This document shows positions 1-7,771 of a DNA stretch of 64,000 bases, one piece after another. Made by a program: the position numbers and the translations under genes. The notes under the pieces were generated by a model that was given only the letters and a program-made list of their open reading frames with translations, did no database searches and had not been told where the DNA came from. The DNA is from DAHUXD01 sp963736455 (GTDB taxonomy: Bacteria; Acidobacteriota; Thermoanaerobaculia; UBA5066; Gp7-AA6): contig CAVTON010000001.1 of NCBI GenBank assembly GCA_963736455.1, forward strand, positions 2,356,001 through 2,420,000, in the 5' to 3' direction. How positions within the stretch are numbered: the stretch's first letter is position 1; every line of letters begins with the position of its first letter.

Positions 1-290
1 TGAATCCCGACGTCCGCTCCCCGGCCGACGCGCTGCGCGGGCTCATCGGGTACTTCAAGACGCCCACGCTTCGCGACCTCGGCCAGTCCGGGCCCTATCT
101 GCACACCGGGCGCATGCGCACGCTCGAAGAGGTCCTCGAGCTCTACGACACGATGTCGGACAAGCAGCGGGATGGCAGAGTGCGCAACGGATCCCCCGAG
201 CTCGCCGGGATCTTCTTTGCCGAGGACCCGAGCGCGGACAAGGAGCCGGTGGCGGCGTTCCTGCGCTCCCTGAACGAGGATTACAACTGA
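1..290 (+). CDS. Di-haem cytochrome c peroxidase/MauG-family protein, C-terminal end (partial)
   Basis: The gene runs in from the left edge; the reading frame starts at base 3 and ends with TGA at 288-290. About 95 residues are visible. They contain FKTPTLRDLGQSGPYLHTGR followed by TLEEVLELYD, which matches the conserved C-terminal part of bacterial di-haem cytochrome c peroxidases and MauG relatives (TPTLRNV..TAPYMHDG..TLEEVV..Y). Family members are periplasmic and use two c-type haems to reduce peroxide or oxidise a partner. The CxxCH haem sites would lie upstream, outside the window. The stop codon shares one base with the ATG of the ApbE gene, so the two are probably co-translated, which ties this redox protein to the flavin locus downstream. 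Confidence 0.75.
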   Translation, partial: NPDVRSPADALRGLIGYFKTPTLRDLGQSGPYLHTGRMRTLEEVLELYDTMSDKQRDGRVRNGSPELAGIFFAEDPSADKEPVAAFLRSLNEDYN

Positions 291-1333
291 TGGCGCTGCT
301 CGCCGCGGCCCTCCTCGCCGCGCGGCTCGAGTACGAGCCCGTGGTCTCGACGGTCGAGCGCCGCGTCGAGAGCATGGGGACGACGCTCGATCTCGTCGTT
401 CGGATGAAGTACCGGGAGCAGGCGTTGACGGCCTCCGAGGAGGCGCTGGCGGAGCTCCAGCGGGTCGAGGCGCTCCTGACGACCTGGAAACCGGGCGGCG
501 AGCTCGAGCGCGTCGACACGGCGCCGGCCGGAAAACCCGTCGCCGTCTCGGACGAGCTCGCCCGGCTGCTCGCGGACGTCTTCGCCTGGACGCCTCGAAC
601 CGACGGCGCCTTCGATCCCACGGTCTTGCCGCTCGTGCGGGCCTGGGGACTGCGCGCCGGGGGACGCATCCCGAGCGCCGACGAGCTCGCCGCCGCGCGC
701 GCCGCGACGGGAATCGGCCGCTTCCGCATCGATGTGCCCGGCCGCGCCGTGACGCGCCTGACCGCCCGCGCCGGAATCGACGAGGGCGCCTGGGGCAAGG
801 GCTATGGCCTCGATCGCGCCGCGCGGGTCCTGGCGAAGGCCGGGGTCCGCAGCGCGCTGCTCGATCTCGGTGGGCAGGTCTGCGCGGTCGGATACGACAC
901 CTCCGAGAAGCCCTGGCGCGTCCCGGTGGCGGACCCCCGCGACCGGCAGCGCACGGTCGCCGAGCTCGGCCTCGTGGACCGGTCCGCCTCGACCTCCGGC
1001 GACTCGGAGCGTTCCCGCGTCGTCGCCGGCCGGCGGATCGGTCACATCATCGATCCGAAGACGGGCGAGCCGGCGCCGGACGTCGGGTCCGTCACCGTGA
1101 TCGCGCCGACCGGACTCGTCGCCGACGTTCTTTCGACCGCCTTCTTCGTGCTCGGTCCCGAACGGGGACTCGCCCTCTCGGATGAGCTCCGGCGCCGGGG
1201 CATCGAGCAGGAGGCCCTCTTTCTCGTCGTTTCGGGCGACCACCTCGAAGCGTCCGCCAGCCCCGGTGTTGCCTCCTTCGTCCTCACGGCGGACCCGAAA
1301 GCGGTGCGCGGCCTCATGACTCCCACACCCTGA
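290..1333 (+). CDS. apbE: FAD:protein FMN transferase (ApbE)
   Basis: A 347-residue ApbE-family enzyme. It moves FMN from FAD onto a Ser/Thr of exported flavoproteins, using Mg2+ or Ca2+, on the outer face of the inner membrane. Visible family features are the N-terminal ESMGTTLDLVV strand, DEGAWGKGYGLDRAARVL, LLDLGGQV, ASTSGDSER, GRRIGHIIDPKTGEPA and the metal-site stretch ADVLSTAFFVLG. The first 12 residues are hydrophobic, like a short signal peptide, and carry no lipobox cysteine. The start overlaps the previous stop (TGATG). The likely substrate is the FMN-binding protein at 2755-3324 in the same operon. Confidence 0.93.
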   Translation: MALLAAALLAARLEYEPVVSTVERRVESMGTTLDLVVRMKYREQALTASEEALAELQRVEALLTTWKPGGELERVDTAPAGKPVAVSDELARLLADVFAWTPRTDGAFDPTVLPLVRAWGLRAGGRIPSADELAAARAATGIGRFRIDVPGRAVTRLTARAGIDEGAWGKGYGLDRAARVLAKAGVRSALLDLGGQVCAVGYDTSEKPWRVPVADPRDRQRTVAELGLVDRSASTSGDSERSRVVAGRRIGHIIDPKTGEPAPDVGSVTVIAPTGLVADVLSTAFFVLGPERGLALSDELRRRGIEQEALFLVVSGDHLEASASPGVASFVLTADPKAVRGLMTPTP

Positions 1334-1348
1334 CAGGAGGAAGACCTC

Positions 1349-2785
1349 ATGCGTCGTGTTCTGGGATTTCTCTTCGTTTTCGGTATCGCCCTGGCGTCGG
1401 CTGCTCCCGCCGCCGCGCAGGCTTCCCCGGCCGCGTCCCCTTCCACGCTGACTCCCGAGCAGCGGATCCAGGAGCTCGAGAGGCTTCTCGCCGATACGCG
1501 GGCCGAGCTCGACAAGCTCAAGGTGTCGTCCTCTTCGGCCGAGACCAGCGCCAGGCTCGACGAGCTCTCTCGCCGGATCGACATCCTCGCGCAGGAGATC
1601 CAGAACCTGAAGATGGGCGAGGCGGCGCCCGCCGCCGAGGCCGGCGCGGCGATCGGCGAGAAGTCGGTCGAGCGGTATGGCATCGGCCCTGCCGCAGCCA
1701 AGATCTATGGCATCAAGAAGGGCCTCTCGATCGGCGGCTACGGCGAGATCCTCTACAGCAACTTCGCGTCGAAGGACCAGAGCGGCGCCCCCTCGAGCGG
1801 CGAAGACGTCATCACGGACCTGCGAGCGGTCGTGTACATCGGCTACAAGTTCGACCAGCACTTCGTCCTGAACTCGGAGATCGAATACGAGAACGCCGTC
1901 GTGGCGTCCGACAAGGGCGGCGAGGCCGAGGTCGAGTTCGCCTACATCGACTATACGAACTCGCCGCTGTTCAACGCGCGCACGGGCCTGATCCTGATTC
2001 CCTCGGGCCTGATCAACCAGCTCCACGAGCCGACGGCATTTCTGGGAGCCCGCCGTCCGGACGTGGACGAGGTCATCATCCCGACGACGTGGCGCGAGAT
2101 CGGTACCGGTTTCTACGGCACCTGCGGACCGGTCTCCTATCAGTTGTACGGCGTCAACGGTCTGAACGCGGCCGGTTACACCGCGGAGGGCGGAATCCAC
2201 GAAGGATCCCAGGAAGGCTCCGAGGCCCTCGCGAAGAGCTGGGCCTTCGCCGGACGCGTCGACTTCACGGCCGTCCCCGGCCTTCTCGCCGGCGCGTCGG
2301 TCTTCTCGGGAGACTCGGGGCAGGGGCAATTCACGCCGTCGGGCGACAAGATCAGCGGCCTGACGACGCTCGTCGAGGCCCACGTCGACTGGCGCTGGCG
2401 GGGAATCTGGGTTCGCGGCATCTATGCCCATACGACCATCCAGCAGGCGGACCTCATCAACCAGCTGAACAACTTCGAGGGCGACGAATCGGTCGGCAGC
2501 ACGCAGGAGGGCTGGTACGGACAGGCCGGATTCGACGTGCTGTCGCTCGTGTCCGGATCGAGGATGAACCTCATCCCGTTCGCGCGGTACGAGCAGTACG
2601 ACACGCAGGCGGCGGTGCCGGTCGGCTACGCCCGCAACCCGGAAAACGACGTCCACGGCTGGACCCTGGGCGCCGTGTTTCAGCCGATCCCCCAGCTCAT
2701 TCTCAAGGCCGACTGGCAACAGCGGCACAATGCCGCGCAGACCGGAGTCAACCTTTGGAACGTCGCGCTCGGATACGTGTTCTAG
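1349..2785 (+). CDS. Outer-membrane porin (OprO/OprP- or DcaP-like) with N-terminal coiled coil
   Basis: A 478-residue exported protein. Residues 1-25 are a signal peptide ending in AAAQA. Residues about 30-95 form a charged coiled coil (TPEQRIQELERLLADTRAEL and following) of the type that lets porins trimerise or reach peptidoglycan. The rest is beta-barrel-like, with alternating aromatic strands, starting at LSIGGYGEILYSNF and ending in the barrel-typical C-terminal ALGYVF. GLILIPSGLINQLHEP and RPDVDEVIIPTTWREIGTGF resemble phosphate-selective/DcaP-type porins. A good ribosome site (AGGAGG at 1335-1340) precedes the ATG. Its place between apbE and the FMN-binding gene suggests that it serves the redox system; the solute is unknown. 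Confidence 0.75.
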   Translation: MRRVLGFLFVFGIALASAAPAAAQASPAASPSTLTPEQRIQELERLLADTRAELDKLKVSSSSAETSARLDELSRRIDILAQEIQNLKMGEAAPAAEAGAAIGEKSVERYGIGPAAAKIYGIKKGLSIGGYGEILYSNFASKDQSGAPSSGEDVITDLRAVVYIGYKFDQHFVLNSEIEYENAVVASDKGGEAEVEFAYIDYTNSPLFNARTGLILIPSGLINQLHEPTAFLGARRPDVDEVIIPTTWREIGTGFYGTCGPVSYQLYGVNGLNAAGYTAEGGIHEGSQEGSEALAKSWAFAGRVDFTAVPGLLAGASVFSGDSGQGQFTPSGDKISGLTTLVEAHVDWRWRGIWVRGIYAHTTIQQADLINQLNNFEGDESVGSTQEGWYGQAGFDVLSLVSGSRMNLIPFARYEQYDTQAAVPVGYARNPENDVHGWTLGAVFQPIPQLILKADWQQRHNAAQTGVNLWNVALGYVF

Positions 2786-3324
2786 TTCTCGCGCGCTCGT
2801 TCGTGGCGGCGGCGGGATTGCTCGCCGCCGCCGCGGCCGCCGCGAAGGTCCTCCTGACCCCCGAGGAGGCTCTGAAGCTCGCTTTCCCCGGAGCGGCGAT
2901 CGAGCATCGCACCGCGTACCTGACCGCGGCGCAGCAGAAGGCGGCCCAGAAACTCTCGGGCGACGAGGATCTGCCGTCCGCACTCGTGACCTACTACGCG
3001 GCGACCCGGGACGGCAAGCCGGCCGGCACGGCCTACTTCGATACGCACACGGTCCGCACGATGCCGGAGACGATCATGGTCGTCGTGGATCCGGCCGGTG
3101 CGATCGCCCGCATCGAGGTGCTGTCCTTCTCCGAGCCCGAGGAGTACATGCCCCGGCCTCACTGGTACGAGCAGTTCCAGGGCAAGCCGCTCGACGATGA
3201 GCTCTCCATGAAGCGCGGAATCCGCGGCGTGACGGGGGCGACGCTGACGGCGCGCGCCACGACCGACGCCGCGCGCCGCGTGCTCGCGCTCCACCGGGTC
3301 CTGCGGGGGGCCCCGAAGCCATGA
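2755..3324 (+). CDS. Exported FMN-binding domain protein (covalent flavin carrier)
   Basis: About 189 residues with one FMN-binding domain (RnfG/NqrC/NosR type). The flavinylation motif GVTGATLTARAT lies near the C-terminus, with the acceptor threonine of TGAT near residue 163. PETIMVVVDPAGAIARIEVL and GIRGVTGATL are typical. The start is uncertain: the frame is open far upstream but has no nearby ATG. I chose TTG at 2755, preceded by GGAG at 2744-2747, because it gives basic residues and then a hydrophobic signal segment (VLVLARSFVAAAGLLAAAA). GTG at 2803 is the alternative. With TTG the gene overlaps the porin end by 31 bases. It is the expected substrate of the ApbE enzyme encoded at 290-1333. 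Confidence 0.8.
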   Translation: MERRARIRVLVLARSFVAAAGLLAAAAAAAKVLLTPEEALKLAFPGAAIEHRTAYLTAAQQKAAQKLSGDEDLPSALVTYYAATRDGKPAGTAYFDTHTVRTMPETIMVVVDPAGAIARIEVLSFSEPEEYMPRPHWYEQFQGKPLDDELSMKRGIRGVTGATLTARATTDAARRVLALHRVLRGAPKP

Positions 3325-3836
3325 AGCGCTGGGAGGCCTGGTGGAATCACGCGGCTCTCGTCGCGATCTCGCTGACGGGCCTCTCCTATGGAGCCTTCAA
3401 GTACTTCGTCCCGAGCCCCGATCCGGACTCGCGCGCGGGCCATCCCTGGCAGCCGGGCTTCCTGAAGGCCCATGTCCTCGTCGCGCCGCTGGCGGTCTTC
3501 GGCATCGGACTGCTGCTGCGCCGCCACGCGCTGGAGAAGCTGCGCCAGGGTGAGCCGGACGGAAAGAAGACCGGAACGGCGATGCTCGTCCTGTTCCTGC
3601 CCCTCGTTCTGACCGGCTACCTGATCCAGGTCTTCGTCGAGACGGGGACGGTTCGCGCCACCGGCTTCATTCACGCCGGCCTCGGGCTTCTCCTGGTCCT
3701 CGGCTACGCCTTCCACCCCAGGCGCCATCCCGAGCGCGAAAAGCGACACGGAAGACGGCGAAGGTCCCGTCACCCGGAGGCTCCCCCGGGCCGCCGACCT
3801 GTGAAAGAATTTCCCGCCTCGATGGAGGCGTCATGA
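3321..3836 (+). CDS. Four-helix membrane protein, possibly a cytochrome b-like electron carrier
   Basis: A 171-residue protein with four predicted membrane helices at about residues 9-30, 47-67, 86-106 and 115-132, followed by a basic, disordered tail. Histidines at or near helices (H10, H51, H118) are placed as haem b ligands could be, which would suit a small membrane quinol/cytochrome b module. No family name is certain. The ATG overlaps the stop of the FMN-binding gene (ATGA), so the two are probably made together. A role passing electrons between the quinone pool and the periplasmic flavin is inferred from context only. The last codons overlap the start of the next gene. Confidence 0.65.
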   Translation: MKRWEAWWNHAALVAISLTGLSYGAFKYFVPSPDPDSRAGHPWQPGFLKAHVLVAPLAVFGIGLLLRRHALEKLRQGEPDGKKTGTAMLVLFLPLVLTGYLIQVFVETGTVRATGFIHAGLGLLLVLGYAFHPRRHPEREKRHGRRRRSRHPEAPPGRRPVKEFPASMEAS

Positions 3837-5794
3837 TCCGTGTGTCTCTCCGCCGGCTCGTCCGCTGCGTCCTGCCGCTTTCGGCGCTCGCCACCCTGCT
3901 CGACCCGTCGATCTGCGCGGCGCAGGGCTACACCGCGATCCACAGTCTCGAGGTTGCGGAGGGTAACAACCCCCGCGCGGGTCTGGTTCAGGACTCGGAC
4001 AGCAAGCTCTACGGCACGGCCACGGCCGGCGGCGAGCACGGGGTCGGTTCCGTCTTCAAGCTCGATCCCGACGGAGGCAATTTCATCGTGCTCCACAGCT
4101 TCAACACGACCGACGGCTCCGGGCCGTACGCCTCCCTGATCCTCGCGGCCGACGGCTTTCTCTACGGCACGTGCCAGGACGGCGGCAACTCGAGCGCGGG
4201 CGTCATCTTCAAGATCGACACCAACGGCAACAATTTCTCGGTCATCCATCATTTCGACGGCGCCAACGAGGGCGGCACTCCCTTCGGACGGCTGCAGATC
4301 TCGGGCACGACGCTCTACGGCGTCGCGCGAAACAACGGCGCGAACGGCTTCGGCACGGTGTTCTCGATGGACACGTCCGGCAGCGACTACGCCGTGATCT
4401 ACGGCTTCGGCAGCGGCGTCACCGACGGCTCGTTTCCGTACGCGGGCCTGCTCCTCGCCTCCGACGGCCGGCTCTACGGCACGACCGAGATGGGACACAA
4501 CGGCTCGGGCCTCGGCACGGTGTTCGGCGTGAACACGGACGGCATGAGCTTCTCGACGCTCCACACGTTCACGGGCGGCACCGACGGCCAGGATCCGCAG
4601 GCCTCGCTCATCGAGGCGAGCGACTCGTTTCTCTACGGGACGACCGTGTTCGGCGGCAGCGGCGGGGGAACGGCCTTCCGCGTGCGCAAGGACAGCACGA
4701 CCTACTCCGTCTTCCACACGTTCTCCTCGGCCGACGGCACGAACCCTCGATCCTCGCTGATCCAGGCCGCCGGCGGCCTGCTCTACGGAACCGCGCCGAG
4801 TGGCGGAGGGAACAGCGGCGGCACGGTCTATCGCATGACGCTCGCGGGGCAACTGACCGCATCGGCGCACGACTTCGCCAACGCGAGCGGCTCGGTGCCG
4901 TACGGCGGCGTCATTCAGGGGGGTGACTTCGCTCTCTATGGCACGGCCTCGACCGGCGGCGCCCACGGCGTCGGCGTCATCTACCGGATCACGATCCCGA
5001 CGATCAACGCGATCTCGCCGACTTCCGGTCCCGCGTCGGGAGGCACGCCCATCACCCTCACGGGCGCGCTCTACCAGGACGGCGCGACCGTCACCCTGTC
5101 GGGCCAGTCCGCGACCGGCGTCAACGTCGTCGGCCCCATGCAGATCGACGCGACGACTCCGGCGCTGCCGGCGGGAAGCCTCAACGACGCGGCCGTCTTC
5201 AACCCGGACACGACCGCCGGCTTCCTGCAGAGCGCCTGGATGGCCGACTTCCTCGACGTGCCGCAGAGCGACGGATTCCACGACTACGTCGAAGCGATTT
5301 TCCGCGCCGGGATCACCGCCGGCTGCGGCGGCGGCAACTACTGCCGCAACGACTCGGTGCGCCGCGACCAGATGGCCGTCTTCCTGCTGAAGGCCGAGCA
5401 CGGCTCGAACTACCTTCCGCCCTCCTGCTCCGGAGAGTTCACGGACGTGCCGTGCCCCGGGACCTTCACCAACTGGGTCGAGCAGCTTTCGGCCGAGGGC
5501 ATCACCGGCGGCTGCGCCCCGGGACTCTACTGTCCTGCCAATCCGGTCACGCGCGCCCAGATGGCGGTCTTTCTTCTGAAGACGGAGCACGGCTCCGCCT
5601 ACGTCCCGCCCGACTGCACCGGCATCTTCGGCGACGTGATGTGTCCGAGCCAGTTCGCCAACTGGATCGAAAAGCTCTATGCCGAGGGCATCACGGGCGG
5701 CTGCCAGACGGCCCCGCTCGAGTATTGCCCCACGAACCCGAACACGCGCGGCCAGATGGCGGTTTTCCTCACCAAGGCGTTTCTAACGGATTGA
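3833..5794 (+). CDS. Secreted GloVer-repeat protein with TIG domain and three SLH domains
   Basis: A 653-residue surface protein. A signal peptide (residues 1-30, ending ICAAQG) is followed by about eight tandem units of roughly 45 residues built on LYGTxxxGG..G.GTVFK and VxHxF (residues about 32-380). This is the GloVer choice-of-anchor repeat. Then comes an IPT/TIG immunoglobulin-like domain (about 385-465: ISPTSGPASGGTPITLTG). Three SLH domains fill 475-650, each with GIT(A/G)GC, YC and QMAVFL. Cysteine pairs in the SLH units may form disulfides. SLH domains usually bind cell-wall polymers, so this is likely an envelope-anchored propeller. The start overlaps the previous stop (ATGA), but a functional link to the redox genes is not evident. 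Confidence 0.85.
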   Translation: MIRVSLRRLVRCVLPLSALATLLDPSICAAQGYTAIHSLEVAEGNNPRAGLVQDSDSKLYGTATAGGEHGVGSVFKLDPDGGNFIVLHSFNTTDGSGPYASLILAADGFLYGTCQDGGNSSAGVIFKIDTNGNNFSVIHHFDGANEGGTPFGRLQISGTTLYGVARNNGANGFGTVFSMDTSGSDYAVIYGFGSGVTDGSFPYAGLLLASDGRLYGTTEMGHNGSGLGTVFGVNTDGMSFSTLHTFTGGTDGQDPQASLIEASDSFLYGTTVFGGSGGGTAFRVRKDSTTYSVFHTFSSADGTNPRSSLIQAAGGLLYGTAPSGGGNSGGTVYRMTLAGQLTASAHDFANASGSVPYGGVIQGGDFALYGTASTGGAHGVGVIYRITIPTINAISPTSGPASGGTPITLTGALYQDGATVTLSGQSATGVNVVGPMQIDATTPALPAGSLNDAAVFNPDTTAGFLQSAWMADFLDVPQSDGFHDYVEAIFRAGITAGCGGGNYCRNDSVRRDQMAVFLLKAEHGSNYLPPSCSGEFTDVPCPGTFTNWVEQLSAEGITGGCAPGLYCPANPVTRAQMAVFLLKTEHGSAYVPPDCTGIFGDVMCPSQFANWIEKLYAEGITGGCQTAPLEYCPTNPNTRGQMAVFLTKAFLTD

Positions 5795-5833
5795 TCCGCC
5801 GGAAGTGCCCCGCGGACCTCATGGGCCGCCCGA

Positions 5834-6361
5834 TCAGCGAGCCGTCGTCGAGTCGCCTGCGTGGAGCAGGGGACGCACGATTTCTTCGAGCTGTGCCATG
5901 GTCAAGGGAGTACCGGCCCCCAGGCGGGCGCGCACGATCCCTTCCCGGTCGATGACGTAGGTCACGGGGAGTACCCGGACGGCTCCAAAGCCGTTGGTCG
6001 AGGCCTCGGCCGCGATGGCGACCGGACAGGTCATGGAGTGCATGGCCTTCTGAACGGCATCCCGCTCTCGCGGACGGTTCAAGGAGAGCGCGAGGAGCAC
6101 CAGGCCGTTGGCGTGCTGTGCCTCGTAGAACGCTTCGAGGATCGGAGCCTCCTGGCGACACGGCTCGCACCAGGTTGCCCAGAAGTTCACGAGTACGACC
6201 TTGCCGCGCTGCTGCTTCAGGTCGAAGCTCGTGCCGTCGAGCTCCGGTACGACGAGCGCAGGCGCCGGCTGACCGGCGTCGACCGCGGCCGCCCGGGGAG
6301 GGGCGGCCGCCGCAAGAAGAAGCAGGAAGATCAAACCTCGCCACCGCCGGTGTGTCTCCAT
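5834..6361 (-). CDS. TlpA-like periplasmic thiol-disulfide oxidoreductase
   Basis: A 175-residue thioredoxin-fold protein of the TlpA/ResA/AhpC-TSA type. Residues 1-26 are a signal peptide; the active site is WCEPC with C65 and C68; the cis-Pro region is VRVLPVTYVIDREG. Such proteins reduce or reshuffle disulfides of exported partners, for example apocytochromes or copper proteins. The ATG at 6361 is preceded by a strong AGGAGG. It is the last gene of a five-gene minus-strand operon whose other members are exported cysteine-rich proteins and cysteine-led barrels, which makes those proteins its likely clients. Confidence 0.88.
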   Translation of the reverse strand: METHRRWRGLIFLLLLAAAAPPRAAAVDAGQPAPALVVPELDGTSFDLKQQRGKVVLVNFWATWCEPCRQEAPILEAFYEAQHANGLVLLALSLNRPRERDAVQKAMHSMTCPVAIAAEASTNGFGAVRVLPVTYVIDREGIVRARLGAGTPLTMAQLEEIVRPLLHAGDSTTAR

Positions 6362-6372
6362 GGTCTGTCCTC

Positions 6373-7323
6373 CTAGAAGTTGTAACCGATCGAAAACTTG
6401 TAGTACTCCCTGGTGACGAGTTGATTCCCGTTCATGTTCTGGTAGACGGGGAAACCGACCTGCGCGAACACCTGGATGTCCGAGAGCGTGAACTGGACCG
6501 CGGGGGCGATAATCACCCGCGTAAAGCCGGTGTTGTCCGGGTCGGCCTCTTCGCCGCTGTCCCGCCAGCGCTGCGAGAACAGGACCGAAAGCACGGGGGC
6601 GATCGAGGTCTTGCTCGAGAGCTGGCCGGCATTGAAATAGAACCCGGTCGCCAGATCCACTTCGTCGCCCGGCCGGTAGTCGTTCCTCGATGCGATCGCG
6701 TTGTCCCAGAGCACCTGGGTAAACCAGACCCAGCTGTTGTCGCTGGTCAACTTCCCCTGGTGATACCCGCCGAGCAGCGTGTTCGTGCTTCCCGTCCCGA
6801 TCTGGTTGTCGCGATCGGGACCGGGGACGGTGTAATCGCCCGTCGGCAGCTTGAAGCCGAACGTGATCCCGGTGCACATGTCGTCCGAGAATCCCGAATA
6901 GACGCCGGTCAGACGCAGGTCGCCGAGGCTGCTGTAGTGATATCCGGCCAGATCCCCGCCGTCGTCCGTCAGGAAGAACCGGTTCCAGTAGGGCACGTTC
7001 ACCATGACGCCCCACTTGCGGTCGAACATGTACTGGAAATCGGCATTGTAGAAGTTCGTCTTGATCTGCTTGTCGTCATTGTCCGCAGCCGGCGCTTTCG
7101 ACGTGCCGCTCCAGTTCTGGTTCTGGTTCATGTAGTCGTATTCGAAGGAAGCAAACCCCCCGAGCTTGACCGGATACATGAGTCCGGACCCGACCTCGAA
7201 CACGCCGCAGCCGCAGGCGCAGGCGAGGATCTGACCGGGGCTCGCGAAGAGCAGGACGAGACACAGGATTCCGAGGCAGCTGGCGCTGCCCATCCGCCGC
7301 CAGAGGCGCGACTGACCTTTCAC
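6373..7323 (-). CDS. Outer-membrane beta-barrel with Cys-rich N-terminus (copy B)
   Basis: About 316 residues. A signal peptide ends near ILACACGCG, leaving a CxCxC cluster at the start of the mature protein. The remainder is an antiparallel barrel similar to the MetA/phenol-degradation-type transporter family, ending in KFSIGYNF. GTG at 7323 was chosen because AGGAG sits seven bases upstream; a later ATG (MGSASC) is possible. The gene is paralogous in layout to the barrel at 7772-8689: the mature protein starts with a cysteine cluster and a small Cys-rich gene lies just upstream. The substrate is not known. Confidence 0.72.
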   Translation of the reverse strand: MKGQSRLWRRMGSASCLGILCLVLLFASPGQILACACGCGVFEVGSGLMYPVKLGGFASFEYDYMNQNQNWSGTSKAPAADNDDKQIKTNFYNADFQYMFDRKWGVMVNVPYWNRFFLTDDGGDLAGYHYSSLGDLRLTGVYSGFSDDMCTGITFGFKLPTGDYTVPGPDRDNQIGTGSTNTLLGGYHQGKLTSDNSWVWFTQVLWDNAIASRNDYRPGDEVDLATGFYFNAGQLSSKTSIAPVLSVLFSQRWRDSGEEADPDNTGFTRVIIAPAVQFTLSDIQVFAQVGFPVYQNMNGNQLVTREYYKFSIGYNF

Positions 7324-7369
7324 GATGCTTCTCCTTTTTTCGTCGTTGCCGATCCGGAAGAGGGCGGAA

Positions 7370-7759
7370 TCAGCAGGAGCGGAGCGGCACCTTGTCGGGA
7401 GAGCGGAGAAAGGCCGATCGGAGATCGGGGCGGGCCCCGGCGGCGACGGCGCCCGACCTCCAGGGCAACGAGAGCACGATCGTGAACGGCGGAAGCATCG
7501 GCGTGTGCCCGAGGGGAGTCGGGACGAAGTCCGAGGCGTGGGAACAGCATCGGAATTCGAGGCCGGCGGGCCCGCCGGCCATCGGACAGCAGGCGGCGCC
7601 GTTGACGGCCGCCCCACGGTGGCACTCCATCGGGCAATGCACTGCAGGGACGTCCATGGAGGCCGCGCCCAGCCGCACCGCGGCCGGCGCGAGGACGCAG
7701 ACGAGGGCGAGGACGGCCCGGCGGCGCATTTCGCGGAATCCATGACGAGGTTGCTTCAT
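7370..7759 (-). CDS. Small secreted Cys-rich protein (copy B)
   Basis: A 129-residue protein with a signal-like N-terminus (RRRAVLALVCVLAPAAVRLG). Its cysteine-rich core is CPMECHRGAAVNGAACCPM followed by FRCCSH, then a Pro-rich segment and a hydrophobic stretch. The core aligns with the 118-residue protein at 8729-9085 as CxMxCHRGA(A/S)xxGA(A/S)CC. No named family was recognised. The pattern recalls small Cys/His-rich exported proteins near copper-handling genes, but that is a guess. The start lies 12 bases after the stop of barrel copy A and this gene precedes barrel copy B, so it belongs to the same transcript. Confidence 0.65.
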   Translation of the reverse strand: MKQPRHGFREMRRRAVLALVCVLAPAAVRLGAASMDVPAVHCPMECHRGAAVNGAACCPMAGGPAGLEFRCCSHASDFVPTPLGHTPMLPPFTIVLSLPWRSGAVAAGARPDLRSAFLRSPDKVPLRSC

Positions 7760-7771
7760 CGCTCCCCGAAA

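Noticed and set aside
281..2983. 900-codon open frame on the minus strand across apbE and the porin gene
   Set aside because: It is an antisense shadow of GC-rich genes: Arg/Gly/Ala/Asp/Val-rich sequence without domains, while the plus strand has clear families.
3950..5000. Repeated DNA that might suggest an array or CRISPR
   Set aside because: The repetition is in the protein (GloVer units), codons vary, and there are no constant repeats with unique spacers.
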